Assembly: GCF_900104445.1 (NCBI RefSeq)
Contig: NZ_FNJI01000003.1
Location: 1-64,000, forward strand
Source: Desulforhopalus singaporensis
GTDB taxonomy: Bacteria > Desulfobacterota > Desulfobulbia > Desulfobulbales > Desulfocapsaceae
Reading direction: 5' to 3'
DNA: 64,000 nucleotides
Shown: positions 18,462 through 27,098 of the stretch, in pieces
Layout: each line of letters begins with the position of its first letter
Numbering within the stretch: position 1 is the first letter of the stretch
The notes under the pieces: model-generated
The model's database searches: none
Seen by the model: only the letters and a program-made list of their open reading frames with translations
What the model was told of the DNA's origin: nothing
Program-made: the position numbers and the translations under genes

Positions 18462-20096
18462 CTACTGAAGCAACGCTTGCATAAGCTTTGCGTCGCGACC
18501 GTAAACGTCGCTATTAAAATGGATTTGGTTATTTTTGTCAACCCACGCCGTCTGGTAGGTTATATGGATGGGAAAAGGCTCGGCAAGTCTTACGATTTTT
18601 CTTTTTTCCAACCCCTCGATCTCTTCGAAATTTTCCGCTGTAAATTCCCCATCCTGCCCTTGAAGCAGAAACGATGCCAGGGCCAGGGGATTGCTGACCC
18701 TAATGCACCCGTGGCTGAACGATCGTTTTGAATGCTCAAACAGCTCTCTTGCCGGCGTATCGTGCAGGTAGACCATATAGCGGTTCGGGAAAACGAATTT
18801 AACCCTTCCCAGCGCGTTTTCAGGACCGGGCTCCTGGCGCAGCTTGTAGCGGGACATCTGCGCTCTGCTCACCTTTTGCCAGTCTATTGCGGTGGAATCA
18901 AGCTCAACAGCATCCGGTTGCCACCCGGAAAACAGTCGTATGTTGCGTTCAACAAGATGATTCCTGTCCCTTCTGAGCGCCGGCAGTTCCTCGTTTCTGG
19001 CAATACTCGGGGGAACATTCCAGTACGGGTTGAAATCGAGATATCGTATAAGGTTTGAAAACACCGGCGTCTGGTGCTGGTACTTTCCCACTATCACCGG
19101 CACCTCAAGGCGCAACTGTCCGTTACGTACCGCCTTTAAAGTAAACCCTGCGATATTGACAAGAATATAGTTATCGCCGAGCTCATGTGCATGCCAACGC
19201 CACCTTGCCATGTTGACCCGAATCTTCATAATCAGCTCGCCAAAGGAGAGGTTCATGGCGCCAAGGGTTTTGGGACCGATAATCCCGTCCGGTTCAAGGC
19301 CGTACTTTGACTGGAAACCGGTAACCGCACGGACAAGTTCAGGGCTGTAACTTTCTACCAACTGGTGATCTTCTCCGAGCTCTTTCTTGGTCATCAACAG
19401 CTTCTGTATCGGGACCAGCCTTGTATCCGTGTCTCCCGGGCGGATAAGTTTTCCCCCGCCAATCCTTTCGAAATCGTTTTGCTTTGCAAGAGCGCGGTAA
19501 TACCTCAGCGCTTCTTTCAGGTTTTCATAATACTGGTGCCGGGGAGCAAGAGACTCCAGATATTTTTTCAGATCGGGGATTTTCATTGCCGTGTCGATCG
19601 CTGCAAAAGGATCGAACTCCTCATTGCCCGCCTCAGCAAACAGCGCCGGGTCGACGGCCCGATATTTTATCTGCCCGTAGCTCATGTCATGGATGTATTT
19701 CACCAGATTATAAGTCAACAGGGTGTCAAGACGTGCCAGCTGCTGCACCTCCCTAGCGTTCCAGAGGCGCTGCAATTCGTCCACTTCGTAGTCGGACGGG
19801 TCAAGCCCCTCCAGATCGGAACGTGCCAGATAATCAAGAATAACCGCAGCCCTGTCCCCGACTCCGTCAACTCCAACCCATAGCGGCTGCCCGCCGGTTT
19901 CGTGATAGATCACCGACAGACATATATCTTTTGTTTTTATGAGCGGTTGCTGCTTGCTGAAATAGAGCAATTCAAGGGGGTAGCAGGAGAGCTCGTTGGT
20001 CATGGCCTCAAGCAGCAGACCCTCTCTGGTGTCGGCATAAGATGGCGAACCCAATAAGGTGGAGATATAGATGAGCAAAACAATTTTCCTGATCAT
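18462..20096 (-). CDS. L,D-transpeptidase of the YcbB/LdtD type
   Basis: A 544-residue exported protein: signal peptide (residues 1-21), an N-terminal scaffold domain, a peptidoglycan-binding domain (VTGFQSKYGLEPDGIIGPKT, about 263-282) and a YkuD catalytic domain. The catalytic His/Cys motif reads YLHDTPARELF then SHGCIRVSNP, with the nucleophile Cys in SHGCIR. It forms 3-3 cross-links in murein in the periplasm. It lies upstream of the DUF882 peptidase gene on the same strand. It ends in TAG, with a TAA 13 codons later. Confidence 0.92.
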   Translation of the reverse strand: MIRKIVLLIYISTLLGSPSYADTREGLLLEAMTNELSCYPLELLYFSKQQPLIKTKDICLSVIYHETGGQPLWVGVDGVGDRAAVILDYLARSDLEGLDPSDYEVDELQRLWNAREVQQLARLDTLLTYNLVKYIHDMSYGQIKYRAVDPALFAEAGNEEFDPFAAIDTAMKIPDLKKYLESLAPRHQYYENLKEALRYYRALAKQNDFERIGGGKLIRPGDTDTRLVPIQKLLMTKKELGEDHQLVESYSPELVRAVTGFQSKYGLEPDGIIGPKTLGAMNLSFGELIMKIRVNMARWRWHAHELGDNYILVNIAGFTLKAVRNGQLRLEVPVIVGKYQHQTPVFSNLIRYLDFNPYWNVPPSIARNEELPALRRDRNHLVERNIRLFSGWQPDAVELDSTAIDWQKVSRAQMSRYKLRQEPGPENALGRVKFVFPNRYMVYLHDTPARELFEHSKRSFSHGCIRVSNPLALASFLLQGQDGEFTAENFEEIEGLEKRKIVRLAEPFPIHITYQTAWVDKNNQIHFNSDVYGRDAKLMQALLQ

Positions 20097-20222
20097 AGCA
20101 CCGTTCTTTCCTGACTGGCACAGCCATTTCGAAGAGAAAAAGAGACTAATCCCTTAGGATCATTGTTGCTCACAAAACAACCCGAGTCAACCGCAACCAC
20201 ACTGTTTTTCGCAGTACAAACG

Positions 20223-20260
20223 AAAATCCCCCGCCCTGCCAGGTGGTACAGGGTCGGGGG
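20223..20260 (-). terminator. terminator after the BCCT gene
   Basis: The minus strand shows a CCCCCGACCCTG / CAGGGCGGGGG stem followed by ATTTT, 34 bases past the BCCT stop codon. Confidence 0.7.
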
Positions 20261-20293
20261 AAAACATAGCGTTCTTTACGAACTATTAGCAGG

Positions 20294-21883
20294 TTACATG
20301 CGTCCTTGTTTGGCCTTTTTCAGCATAGCATACACCGAGAAGATGAAGGCAATACCCACCAGGAAGAATGGGGCACCTACGACAATGGCAAGGCTTTTTA
20401 TGGCGTTGAACCCGCCTGTCAGCTGAAATATTATACCGGTCATACCGATGACAAACCCCCACAGCAGCCGCATGGAGACCTTCGGGTTGGCCTGTCCCTT
20501 GGACATCTGCATGGCGACAAAAAATGATGCGGAGTCGGAAGTGGTTATGGCAAATATTATTATATTGAAAAGAACCACGACACTTATGATCCAGCCAAGG
20601 GGCATGGAACCGAGCAGGGAGTATACCCCGCTTTCCGGATTCGCCTGAACGTTGCTCCACAAAGGCACGATCCCGTTGAGCTCTGCATAAGCCGCCGAGC
20701 CGCCCCACACCGAAAACCACAGAATTGCCAGGAGCATCGGCACCAGTATCACCCCGAACATGAACTGGCGAAGAGTCCTGCCCTTTGAGATACGAGCTAT
20801 AAAACCGCCGCAGAACGGGATATAGGATATCCACCACAGCCAATAGAACACTATCCACCATCCCAGCCAGTCCCGCTGCTGAAAGTTTCCGGCGTCACTC
20901 CAGAAGGAATACTTGAGTATGCCGTTAAAATAGTCACCACACATCTGGGTCATCATATTGAAAAGGTACTGCGCCGGGGCGTGCCCGAATAGGAGCAGGA
21001 ACAGAACCACGCCGCCGGCGAGTACCATATTAATCTGGCTGAGATAACGGATCCCACGTTCAATTCCTGTGGCGGCGCTGATCACGTAGGCAAAAATGAG
21101 CAATATCATGACACCGGCCTTGCCGGGATCACTGAGATGAACCCCAAACAGGGTCTCTATACCATAGCTGATAGAGGCAACACCAAGACCGATCATAGCC
21201 GCGTTGCCACCGATGGTTCCCAGGGCGCCGAGCCCATCGGCGAGCCGGCCCAGAATTGAACTGTTGCATCTGTCGCCGAGCAGTCCATAAAGACCGGTGG
21301 CGACGGTGAGCGGTTTGCCCAAGCGATAAGCCGGGAAAGCAATTGCCCAGGCGGCAAGGGCAAAGAGTGCCCACCCGTGAATACCCCAGTCCAGCAGGGT
21401 CATCTCGATGGCCTTGGGCACCCCGGCCGCCGTTCCTGCGGTCCCGGCATCTATGACGTGGGACGACTGGTGCAGATGGGTGAGCGGTTCGGCAACGGAA
21501 TAAAAAACAAAACCGATACCCAGCCCGCAGCTGAACAGCATGGCAACCCAGGTCCAGAAAGAAAACTCCGGTTTATCCTCGTCCTTACCGAGCTTGAGGT
21601 CGCCAAAAGGACTCACCGCGAGATAAATACAGAACAACAGGGTCAGGCCGACCCCCAGTAAAAACGCCCAGCTGAAATTGAATATAAGGAAGTTTCTGAT
21701 GGTAACCAGGGTCTTGGCTGTGGCATCGGGATATGCTAGTGCCAGCACAATAACCGTTGCAAACGACAGCAGCACCGGCCAGAAAATGGCCCGGTCGTAC
21801 TTGCCGAAAATACGGGTTATCAATGTATCTGGCGATACATCGACATCTTTTGATTCAATTGCAGTTATATTACTGGAATCCAT
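20294..21883 (-). CDS. BCCT-family betaine/choline/carnitine transporter
   Basis: A 529-residue, 12-helix carrier. The family signature is present near residues 348-373: WLWWISYIPFCGGF followed by IARISKGRTLR. The unwound TM3 glycine motif reads GLGIGFVFYSVAEP, close to the Na+-coupled BetP type. It moves quaternary ammonium compounds (betaine, choline, carnitine, butyrobetaine) across the inner membrane. ATG is preceded by AAAAAAGGAG. It sits between the cell-wall genes and the pylT/corrinoid operon, and a terminator lies on each side, so it is probably a single-gene transcript that feeds the methyltransferases. Confidence 0.94.
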   Translation of the reverse strand: MDSSNITAIESKDVDVSPDTLITRIFGKYDRAIFWPVLLSFATVIVLALAYPDATAKTLVTIRNFLIFNFSWAFLLGVGLTLLFCIYLAVSPFGDLKLGKDEDKPEFSFWTWVAMLFSCGLGIGFVFYSVAEPLTHLHQSSHVIDAGTAGTAAGVPKAIEMTLLDWGIHGWALFALAAWAIAFPAYRLGKPLTVATGLYGLLGDRCNSSILGRLADGLGALGTIGGNAAMIGLGVASISYGIETLFGVHLSDPGKAGVMILLIFAYVISAATGIERGIRYLSQINMVLAGGVVLFLLLFGHAPAQYLFNMMTQMCGDYFNGILKYSFWSDAGNFQQRDWLGWWIVFYWLWWISYIPFCGGFIARISKGRTLRQFMFGVILVPMLLAILWFSVWGGSAAYAELNGIVPLWSNVQANPESGVYSLLGSMPLGWIISVVVLFNIIIFAITTSDSASFFVAMQMSKGQANPKVSMRLLWGFVIGMTGIIFQLTGGFNAIKSLAIVVGAPFFLVGIAFIFSVYAMLKKAKQGRM

Positions 21884-22258
21884 ATCTGCTCCTTTTTTCT
21901 TGTTTACTTTTGTTCAGGCAGGCGACAGTGCGGTGCCTGATCCCCAAGGACGCCGGCACAATCAGGATTACAAGATCCATGCCAGGCCCGGGGATAACAA
22001 AAAAAGGCAGATATTCACTATAATATCAATTTATTGCGGAACAAAACAAAAGAACAGACAGCGTATCTCAGCGCCTGGTGGCGCGAGTCTTTACAGTGGT
22101 GTAAATACAGTAATGTAACTGCTGACAGGAATTAGCGGCAGGGTTGGGGCACCTTTTACTCCCGCGCACGGGATATTCCGGTTCCGATACGGTCCGCCAC
22201 CATGCTTGACACGGGGGAGTTGTGGCCCTTTAAGGGTTTCACGTGGTATGGTTCAGAC
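21884..22258. other. intergenic region upstream of the BCCT gene
   Basis: No gene seen. Small inverted elements occur (TTTACAGTGGTGTAAA near 22090; GGATATTCCGG near 22170, inverted near 22371). They could be operators, but I cannot assign them; no clear promoter is visible. Confidence 0.35.
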
Positions 22259-22302
22259 AAAAAAATGAGCCTCGCCTTGTGGGGGAGGACGGCGAGACTC
22301 AT
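22259..22302 (-). terminator. terminator of the pylT-pylSn-corrinoid operon
   Basis: The minus strand carries ATGAGTCTCGCC, a 14-nt loop and GGCGAGGCTCAT, followed by seven T: a textbook intrinsic terminator 117 bases past the methyltransferase stop. Confidence 0.85.
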
Positions 22303-22418
22303 CCACTACCTCGTGTCTGGTCCGCGACCCGATCGGCAAATCACAACATGCCTGAAGGGTTTGGGGCACCGGAATATTTGTTCACTTTCCGGTATCCCGT
22401 TCGCAGAAACAGTGTGGG

Positions 22419-23219
22419 TTACGCTTCAATAGCTCCGGAACGAACTCCTTTAAGGTAATTACCGCAGAAGTTGTCGTTGCCAAGGAGCATATCGGCAGTT
22501 TTGATGGTCGCCATAATCTTTTCATCGAGCGGATCGATTATGGCGGAGTCCATACCGGCATCCATCATCAGGGCCACGAAAGTCCGATTGATGATTTTGC
22601 GCTGGGGCAGTCCATATGAGATATTGGACAGGCCGCCGGTGATATGGATTTCAGGGTAGTTGCTCTTTATTCCCCTGACCGCATCCAGCACCATATTGCC
22701 TTTGTTGTTGTCGGTGCTGATCGGCTGCACCAGCGGATCGACATACATTGAGCTCACCGGGATACCGATTCCGCTAAGTTCCTTAACCAGGGTGTCGGCC
22801 CGGGCGATGATGTCAGCCGCTGAGGAGGGCATTCCCGCATCGTCCATGCAGAGGGCGATAATTTTGCAGGCTTTTCCTTCGAGAAAAGGCATCATCGCAT
22901 CAAAGCGCTCTTTTTCAAGACTGATGGAGTTGATCATCGGTTCCGTCGAAACCATTCCAAAAGCCATCTCAAGTACCGCAGGATCAGGAGAGTCGAGGGC
23001 CAGGGGGATTGAAACTACCGGCTGAATGGTATCAAGCAGCCATTTCATATCTTCGGTTTCATGACCGATCCTTGCGCCTGCGTTTACATCGATGTATGCA
23101 GCGCCTGCTTCCTGCTGCTTCTTTACATCGTCTACGATATAATCAGCGTCGCGGTTAGCTACGGCCTCTTGGACTTTTTTTCTGGAGGTGTTAATTCGCT
23201 CACCTATGACTTCAAACAT
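22419..23219 (-). CDS. mtgA: methylcorrinoid:tetrahydrofolate methyltransferase (MtgA/MtrH-like)
   Basis: A 266-residue TIM-barrel protein of the pterin-binding (dihydropteroate synthase-like) family. It starts MFEVIGERINTSRKK and keeps AAYIDVNAGARIGHE, PMINSISLEKER, DPLVQPIST and GGLSNISYGLPQR. Relatives such as MtgA of Desulfitobacterium take the methyl group from a methylated corrinoid protein and give it to tetrahydrofolate. Its partner corrinoid protein is encoded 14 bases upstream. This links the methylamine enzymes to the folate branch of C1 oxidation. A close paralogue is at 30581. Confidence 0.85.
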   Translation of the reverse strand: MFEVIGERINTSRKKVQEAVANRDADYIVDDVKKQQEAGAAYIDVNAGARIGHETEDMKWLLDTIQPVVSIPLALDSPDPAVLEMAFGMVSTEPMINSISLEKERFDAMMPFLEGKACKIIALCMDDAGMPSSAADIIARADTLVKELSGIGIPVSSMYVDPLVQPISTDNNKGNMVLDAVRGIKSNYPEIHITGGLSNISYGLPQRKIINRTFVALMMDAGMDSAIIDPLDEKIMATIKTADMLLGNDNFCGNYLKGVRSGAIEA

Positions 23220-23233
23220 TTTCCAACTCTCCT

Positions 23234-23866
23234 TTATGCAGCCAGTTTCTTGGCAAGTTTGGCAGCTGATCCGGCATCCGGTGCAAAACCGTCGGCGCCG
23301 ATTTCATCAGCATAAGCCTGGGTTACCGGAGCACCGCCGATCATGATCTTGACCTGCTCCCTGAGTCCTGCCTCGGAGATGGCGTCGATGGTCTCTTTCA
23401 TCATCACCATGGTGGTGGTGAGAAGTGCAGAAAGGCATACGATGGATGCGTTGTTATCTTTAATCTGGGCAACAAATTGTTCCGGATCGATGTCCACCCC
23501 GAGATTGACTACCTTCATACCGGCACTTTCCATCATCATCGCTACCAGGTTCTTACCGATGTCATGGAGGTCGCCTTTGACGGTTCCGATAACTACGGTT
23601 GCCGCGGCAGAAGATTCGTCGTCTCCGAGGAGGGGCTTGATGATTTCCAGGCAGGCTGCCATGGTTTGTGCAGCCATGAGAACCTCAGGAATAAACATGT
23701 CGCCGCTTTCCATCTTCTCGCCGACGATATCCATACCTGCAATCAGACCTTTGTTCAGGATCTCGCTTGCAGCAACTCCCTCACCAACAGCGCCGTTTAC
23801 CAGAGCGGTGAGTTTATCCTGATCACATGCCACCAAAGCTTCCTGCATTGCATTAAAATCCGCCAT
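23234..23866 (-). CDS. methyltransferase cognate corrinoid protein (MttC/MtbC type)
   Basis: A 210-residue B12-binding protein: an N-terminal four-helix cap (about 1-85) and a Rossmann B12 domain with the lower-ligand motif DLHDIG and LLTTTM further on. It accepts a methyl group on Co(I) from an MttB/MtbB-type enzyme and hands it to MtgA. The start MADFNAMQ (23866) has AGGAG upstream; a longer start at 23890 is less likely. It lies between pylSn and mtgA, in the operon that begins with pylT, so trimethylamine MttB is a plausible partner, but the substrate enzyme cannot be fixed from sequence. Confidence 0.88.
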   Translation of the reverse strand: MADFNAMQEALVACDQDKLTALVNGAVGEGVAASEILNKGLIAGMDIVGEKMESGDMFIPEVLMAAQTMAACLEIIKPLLGDDESSAAATVVIGTVKGDLHDIGKNLVAMMMESAGMKVVNLGVDIDPEQFVAQIKDNNASIVCLSALLTTTMVMMKETIDAISEAGLREQVKIMIGGAPVTQAYADEIGADGFAPDAGSAAKLAKKLAA

Positions 23867-23945
23867 TTCCTTGTCTCCTTTTTTATCCATCTATTAAAAG
23901 TTCCAGAGTAACCGCATCGGCCAAAAGAATTATTGCTTGCCCACC

Positions 23946-24347
23946 CTAATCCTTTTCTTCCGACTCGGGTGCTGAATCCATCAGCAAAGACCCCTGGTGT
24001 CGCCTAAACCTGGTTGAACCGTATTTCTCGATTTTCCAATCCGGTATCCGGCAATCCGGACATGCCTTGAAATACCATTTATTTCTGAGCCACCTGCCAG
24101 CCCTGCTGTTGCGGGAATCCCTCACCAGGAATTCCTTGTTACAGTGGGTGGTTATCTTACCCATTTCGCCGACAACTTCGATGGATCTTACCCCGTGAAG
24201 TCTGCCGCTGCGGGAGGGCCAGAGTTTGATCTTATTAATCACGTTAAAGATCTTGACTCTTTTGCGATAAAATCTCGCCTTAGCAGATTTGTTCTTTTTG
24301 TTTTCCAACTCTCTTGCCTGTTGCATCTTTTCTGCGAATGACAGCAA
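23946..24347 (-). CDS. pylSn: pyrrolysyl-tRNA synthetase N-terminal (tRNA-binding) protein PylSn
   Basis: A 133-residue basic protein. IKLWPSRSGRLHGVRSIEV, DSRNSRAGRWLRNKW and the Cys/His set (HCN, CPDC) match the N-terminal domain of archaeal PylS and bacterial PylSn, which clamps tRNA-Pyl. Bacteria encode it apart from the catalytic part PylSc, which is not in this window. The ATG lies five bases past the 3' end of pylT, so the two are probably co-transcribed. The gene itself ends in TAG; if read through, 20 more codons precede a TAA, just before the corrinoid protein gene. The C-terminal tail (DSAPESEEKD) is acidic. Confidence 0.93.
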   Translation of the reverse strand: MLSFAEKMQQARELENKKNKSAKARFYRKRVKIFNVINKIKLWPSRSGRLHGVRSIEVVGEMGKITTHCNKEFLVRDSRNSRAGRWLRNKWYFKACPDCRIPDWKIEKYGSTRFRRHQGSLLMDSAPESEEKD

Positions 24348-24351
24348 CGCA

Positions 24352-24424
24352 TGGCGAAGAGTCCGGGAGTCGCACCCGGCTGCATGGATTTAGAGTCCAT
24401 GTGATCACATCCGATCCACTCTCC
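24352..24424 (-). tRNA. pylT: tRNA-Pyl (CUA anticodon)
   Basis: 73 nt including an encoded CCA. Folding by eye on the minus strand gives a 7-bp acceptor stem (GGAGAGT/ACTCTTC), one linker base, and a D stem GATC/GATC with a 6-nt loop. One base precedes a 6-bp anticodon stem CATGGA/TCCATG with loop CTCTAAA. A 3-nt variable loop CAG, a T stem CCGGG/CCCGG, discriminator G and CCA complete it. The 6-bp anticodon stem, single bases between stems, tiny variable loop and CUA anticodon are the hallmarks of tRNA-Pyl and exclude an ordinary amber suppressor. Confidence 0.97.
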
Positions 24425-24484
24425 GCATGTCGCTGTTTCGTGTCTAATTCACCATCCGGGCAAAAAAGACTGCTTCGATGAAAC

Positions 24485-24513
24485 TCTATCAAATAACCGC
24501 GCCAGTCTGTCAA
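24485..24513 (-). promoter_or_regulatory. possible sigma-70 promoter of pylT
   Basis: The minus strand has TTGACA (24508-24513), a 17-base spacer and GATAGA (24485-24490), about 60 bases before the tRNA. The -35 box is perfect and the -10 is weak. The surrounding 24425-24784 is AT-rich with no gene seen. Confidence 0.4.
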
Positions 24514-24784
24514 AACACTCCACCCAACACATAAAAAGAGCGAGCAAGCACATAACATCCTGAGAACACGGATTATTGCAATTCGTCGTCATTCAACACT
24601 TAATGTTACAATAGAGCCCTATAACACACTTGGGCTTTTTATACATCAAAAAAAAAATTAATTTGGAGAAAAATAAGCAAATTTGATAAAATATCTCACA
24701 AAATGTCTAACCCTTTCATCTAAAAGTTCACCTCAATGCCAGAATGTATGGTGGCAAAATTTTTCCTGGCACCAATTTCCAGTC

Positions 24785-24806
24785 AAAAAAGGGCGGCACC
24801 CGGCCC
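24785..24806 (-). terminator. terminator after the AOR gene at 24874
   Basis: The minus strand reads a GGGC/GCCC-anchored short hairpin followed by six T, 67 bases past the stop codon. Confidence 0.55.
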
Positions 24807-24873
24807 GATTTTTACCTCCGCGGCACCTGTCTTGATAATCCAGCTACCGCGGAAATCCTTGGTTTCACCCCGA

Positions 24874-26643
24874 TCAGCAGCCTGCCGGCCTGCCTTTTTC
24901 GTCCCATCCCCTGAGTCGGTAATAGTCCTGGAGCATGTACTCCATCTCTTCAGCGGTAAGAGATCCGCCCTCGGGCAGCGACTCCTTGTGCAGTCTCTTG
25001 GGAAGCCGGTCATCCTCTGCGGTAAATCCTTCCTGGAGATTGAACTGCCTTGTCATGTCGGAAATATAGGAGGCAGTCTCCCGCAAAGAATCGGTGGTCG
25101 CCTCGCGCCCGGTCACCAGGGAGATGGTTTTGACCAGCTCTTCCCATGTGTACAGGTCGCGATAAAAACGGCACAGGGTCAGGGTGTCGAAAATGTTCAG
25201 CCGATCCTCGAAATCGATAAGCATTTCCGCCTTGTCCTTGATCTGGTCAGCTGGAATCATGCCGGCCAACTCTGGCTTGTAAAAGGTGGTTCGCAGGTGA
25301 CAGGCCCCACGTGGAGAAGTGCCGAAGGTAAGGCCCATCCCTTTGAGCTTTCTCGGATCATACCCTGCAGGCTCCATGCCTTTTACGTGGATGGCGATAT
25401 CTTCAAGCTGCCATTTTGCAGCCGCAGCCTTGATGCCGTCTGCCAGCACCGCGCCCTCGTCCTTTCTGGCGCAGATCTTCTCGAGCAGCTGTGCTGCCTG
25501 GGTAGCATTGCCATATTCGATTTCATAATCAATGCGGCCCTGCTCCTTGGCCTCCATCATCAGCCCGCAGAGGTTTCCGGCGGTAATGGTGTCCATCCCC
25601 AGCCGGTCACACAGATCGTTGAGATAGGCCACCTCCTCCATTTCATCGATCATACAGAGGCCGCCAAAGGCATAAATCGTTTCATACTCGGGTCCCTCAA
25701 GCTGCAGATCCTTGTGCCGACCTTTCTTGATGGTCGCCAGGCGCCCGCACGCCATAAAGCACTTGGCACAGGCGTGAGCGGTTACATCGTGCTCTTCATG
25801 ATAGGTCTCACCGCTGATCTTCTCCCAATGTTCACAGGACCCCTGGGACCAGTATTTTGCCGGAAAAGCGCCGGAGTTGTTCATCAGGGCCACCATCATG
25901 GTTGTCCCCATTTTCTTATAGGCCTTCACCCCGGGGTGATTGACGTTCTCCTTGGAGAAACCCTTGGCATACTCGGCAACGCCTTCCGGATCCGCGTACT
26001 CCCTCTTACGATCACCTTGAAAGACAACGCCTTTTACCATTTTGGAACCAAGAACCGCTCCCACACCGGTACGGCCTGCGCAACGCCACTTATCATTGGC
26101 GATGATCGCATATTTAACCAGGTTTTCCCCGGCGGGACCGATTACAACCGCGCCTTTTTTCCGATACGCTTCATTCCCGGCATCAAAGCGCTCCATGGCC
26201 TGCTCTTCGGCGGTAAAGGTATCCATGCCCCACAGCTCGGATGCATCCTCAAACGTTACCCCGTCGGGGGTGATGACCGGCACCGTCGGCTTGTCGGCCT
26301 TACCGGTAAAAATGATCAGGTCGAACCCGGTCGCATCGATCGCTTCGGGAACCTTCCCCCCGGAGTAGGACTCGGAATAAAAACCGGTAAGAGGGGATTT
26401 GGTATACACTCCGTACCGGGACCCACCCCAGAGACGGCCGCCGCAAAACGGACCGGTAGCGATGATAATATTGTTTTCCGGAGCCAGCGGGTCGACCCCC
26501 TCGGGGTTCCTCTTAAGCAGATAATGGGTCGCAAGCCCTTTCCCGCCTAAGCACTTGGCGAGCACCTCGTCTTCAATTGCTTCAATTGAAAAACTCTTTG
26601 AGCTCATATCGACAATCAACAGCCTGTTGTAATACCCTTTCAT
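24874..26643 (-). CDS. aldehyde:ferredoxin oxidoreductase family tungstoenzyme
   Basis: A 589-residue AOR-family protein. It has the N-terminal pterin-binding domain (GGKGLATHYLL, SYSGGKVPEAIDATGFD, GPAGENLVKYA, GRTGVGAVLGSK), the Fe-S ligands CAKCFMAC and the fourth Cys in DTLTLCRF. LEGPEYETIYAFG keeps the active-site Glu region of ordinary AORs. The reaction is aldehyde plus water to carboxylate, with two electrons to ferredoxin. It lies between the pylT operon and the mtbB operon on the same strand, separated from each by terminators. A natural guess is oxidation of the aldehyde left by the aminotransferase at 29286. There is no polyferredoxin gene next to it, unlike the other three AOR genes. 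Confidence 0.9.
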   Translation of the reverse strand: MKGYYNRLLIVDMSSKSFSIEAIEDEVLAKCLGGKGLATHYLLKRNPEGVDPLAPENNIIIATGPFCGGRLWGGSRYGVYTKSPLTGFYSESYSGGKVPEAIDATGFDLIIFTGKADKPTVPVITPDGVTFEDASELWGMDTFTAEEQAMERFDAGNEAYRKKGAVVIGPAGENLVKYAIIANDKWRCAGRTGVGAVLGSKMVKGVVFQGDRKREYADPEGVAEYAKGFSKENVNHPGVKAYKKMGTTMMVALMNNSGAFPAKYWSQGSCEHWEKISGETYHEEHDVTAHACAKCFMACGRLATIKKGRHKDLQLEGPEYETIYAFGGLCMIDEMEEVAYLNDLCDRLGMDTITAGNLCGLMMEAKEQGRIDYEIEYGNATQAAQLLEKICARKDEGAVLADGIKAAAAKWQLEDIAIHVKGMEPAGYDPRKLKGMGLTFGTSPRGACHLRTTFYKPELAGMIPADQIKDKAEMLIDFEDRLNIFDTLTLCRFYRDLYTWEELVKTISLVTGREATTDSLRETASYISDMTRQFNLQEGFTAEDDRLPKRLHKESLPEGGSLTAEEMEYMLQDYYRLRGWDEKGRPAGC

Positions 26644-26969
26644 ATATCTCTCCTGTAGTAATAGCCGTAACTGTTAAACCGGTCGGCGGTGAGCGCTGCC
26701 GGGTCCGTATTATCAACAATCGGTTAGTGGTTGCCCGGAAAATCACCGATCATAACGTCACTTCAGCCTGTGACCAGCCCGGCGTGTCCTATCCCCGTCC
26801 ACTCCCTTGCCAACCGATTCGTCCTGAGCTTTTTAACGGCTTACGACGCAAATTTTCTGCAACACTGCCCCCGGCTCTTTTCCTTCACGTCTCATATCGC
26901 AAGCACTTTCGGCTGGTTACACAACAAAACCGCCGACCACACACCTGCAGGCAGGATCACCTGGGGGGT
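26644..26969. other. intergenic region upstream of the AOR gene
   Basis: About 325 bases without a gene. It must hold the AOR promoter; the best sigma-54-like match on the minus strand (around 26858-26872) is poor in the -24 box, so I do not call it. Confidence 0.35.
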
Positions 26970-27015
26970 AAAAAAACGGTGCTTCGCCTCTTACAAAGAG
27001 AAAAGGCAAAGCACC
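26970..27015 (-). terminator. terminator of the mtgA-aminotransferase-mtbB-mtbC operon
   Basis: The minus strand has GGTGCTTTGCC, a 16-nt loop, GGCGAAGCACC, then G and seven T, 84 bases past the corrinoid gene. Confidence 0.85.
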
Positions 27016-27098
27016 CAGGTATTCTCACAACGGGTTTGACCCCGTCTTTTCTGTAAGGAGTCGGCGGAGATCACGCCCACCGGCCCCTGAATAAAAAG

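Noticed and set aside
21884-22418. Riboswitch (cobalamin or glycine) before transporter or corrinoid genes
   Set aside because: I could not find the B12-box or glycine-core motifs; only short inverted repeats are present.
24352-24424. Leucine or suppressor tRNA
   Set aside because: The 3-base variable loop, 6-bp anticodon stem and single linker bases fit tRNA-Pyl only; a tRNA-Leu would have a long variable arm.
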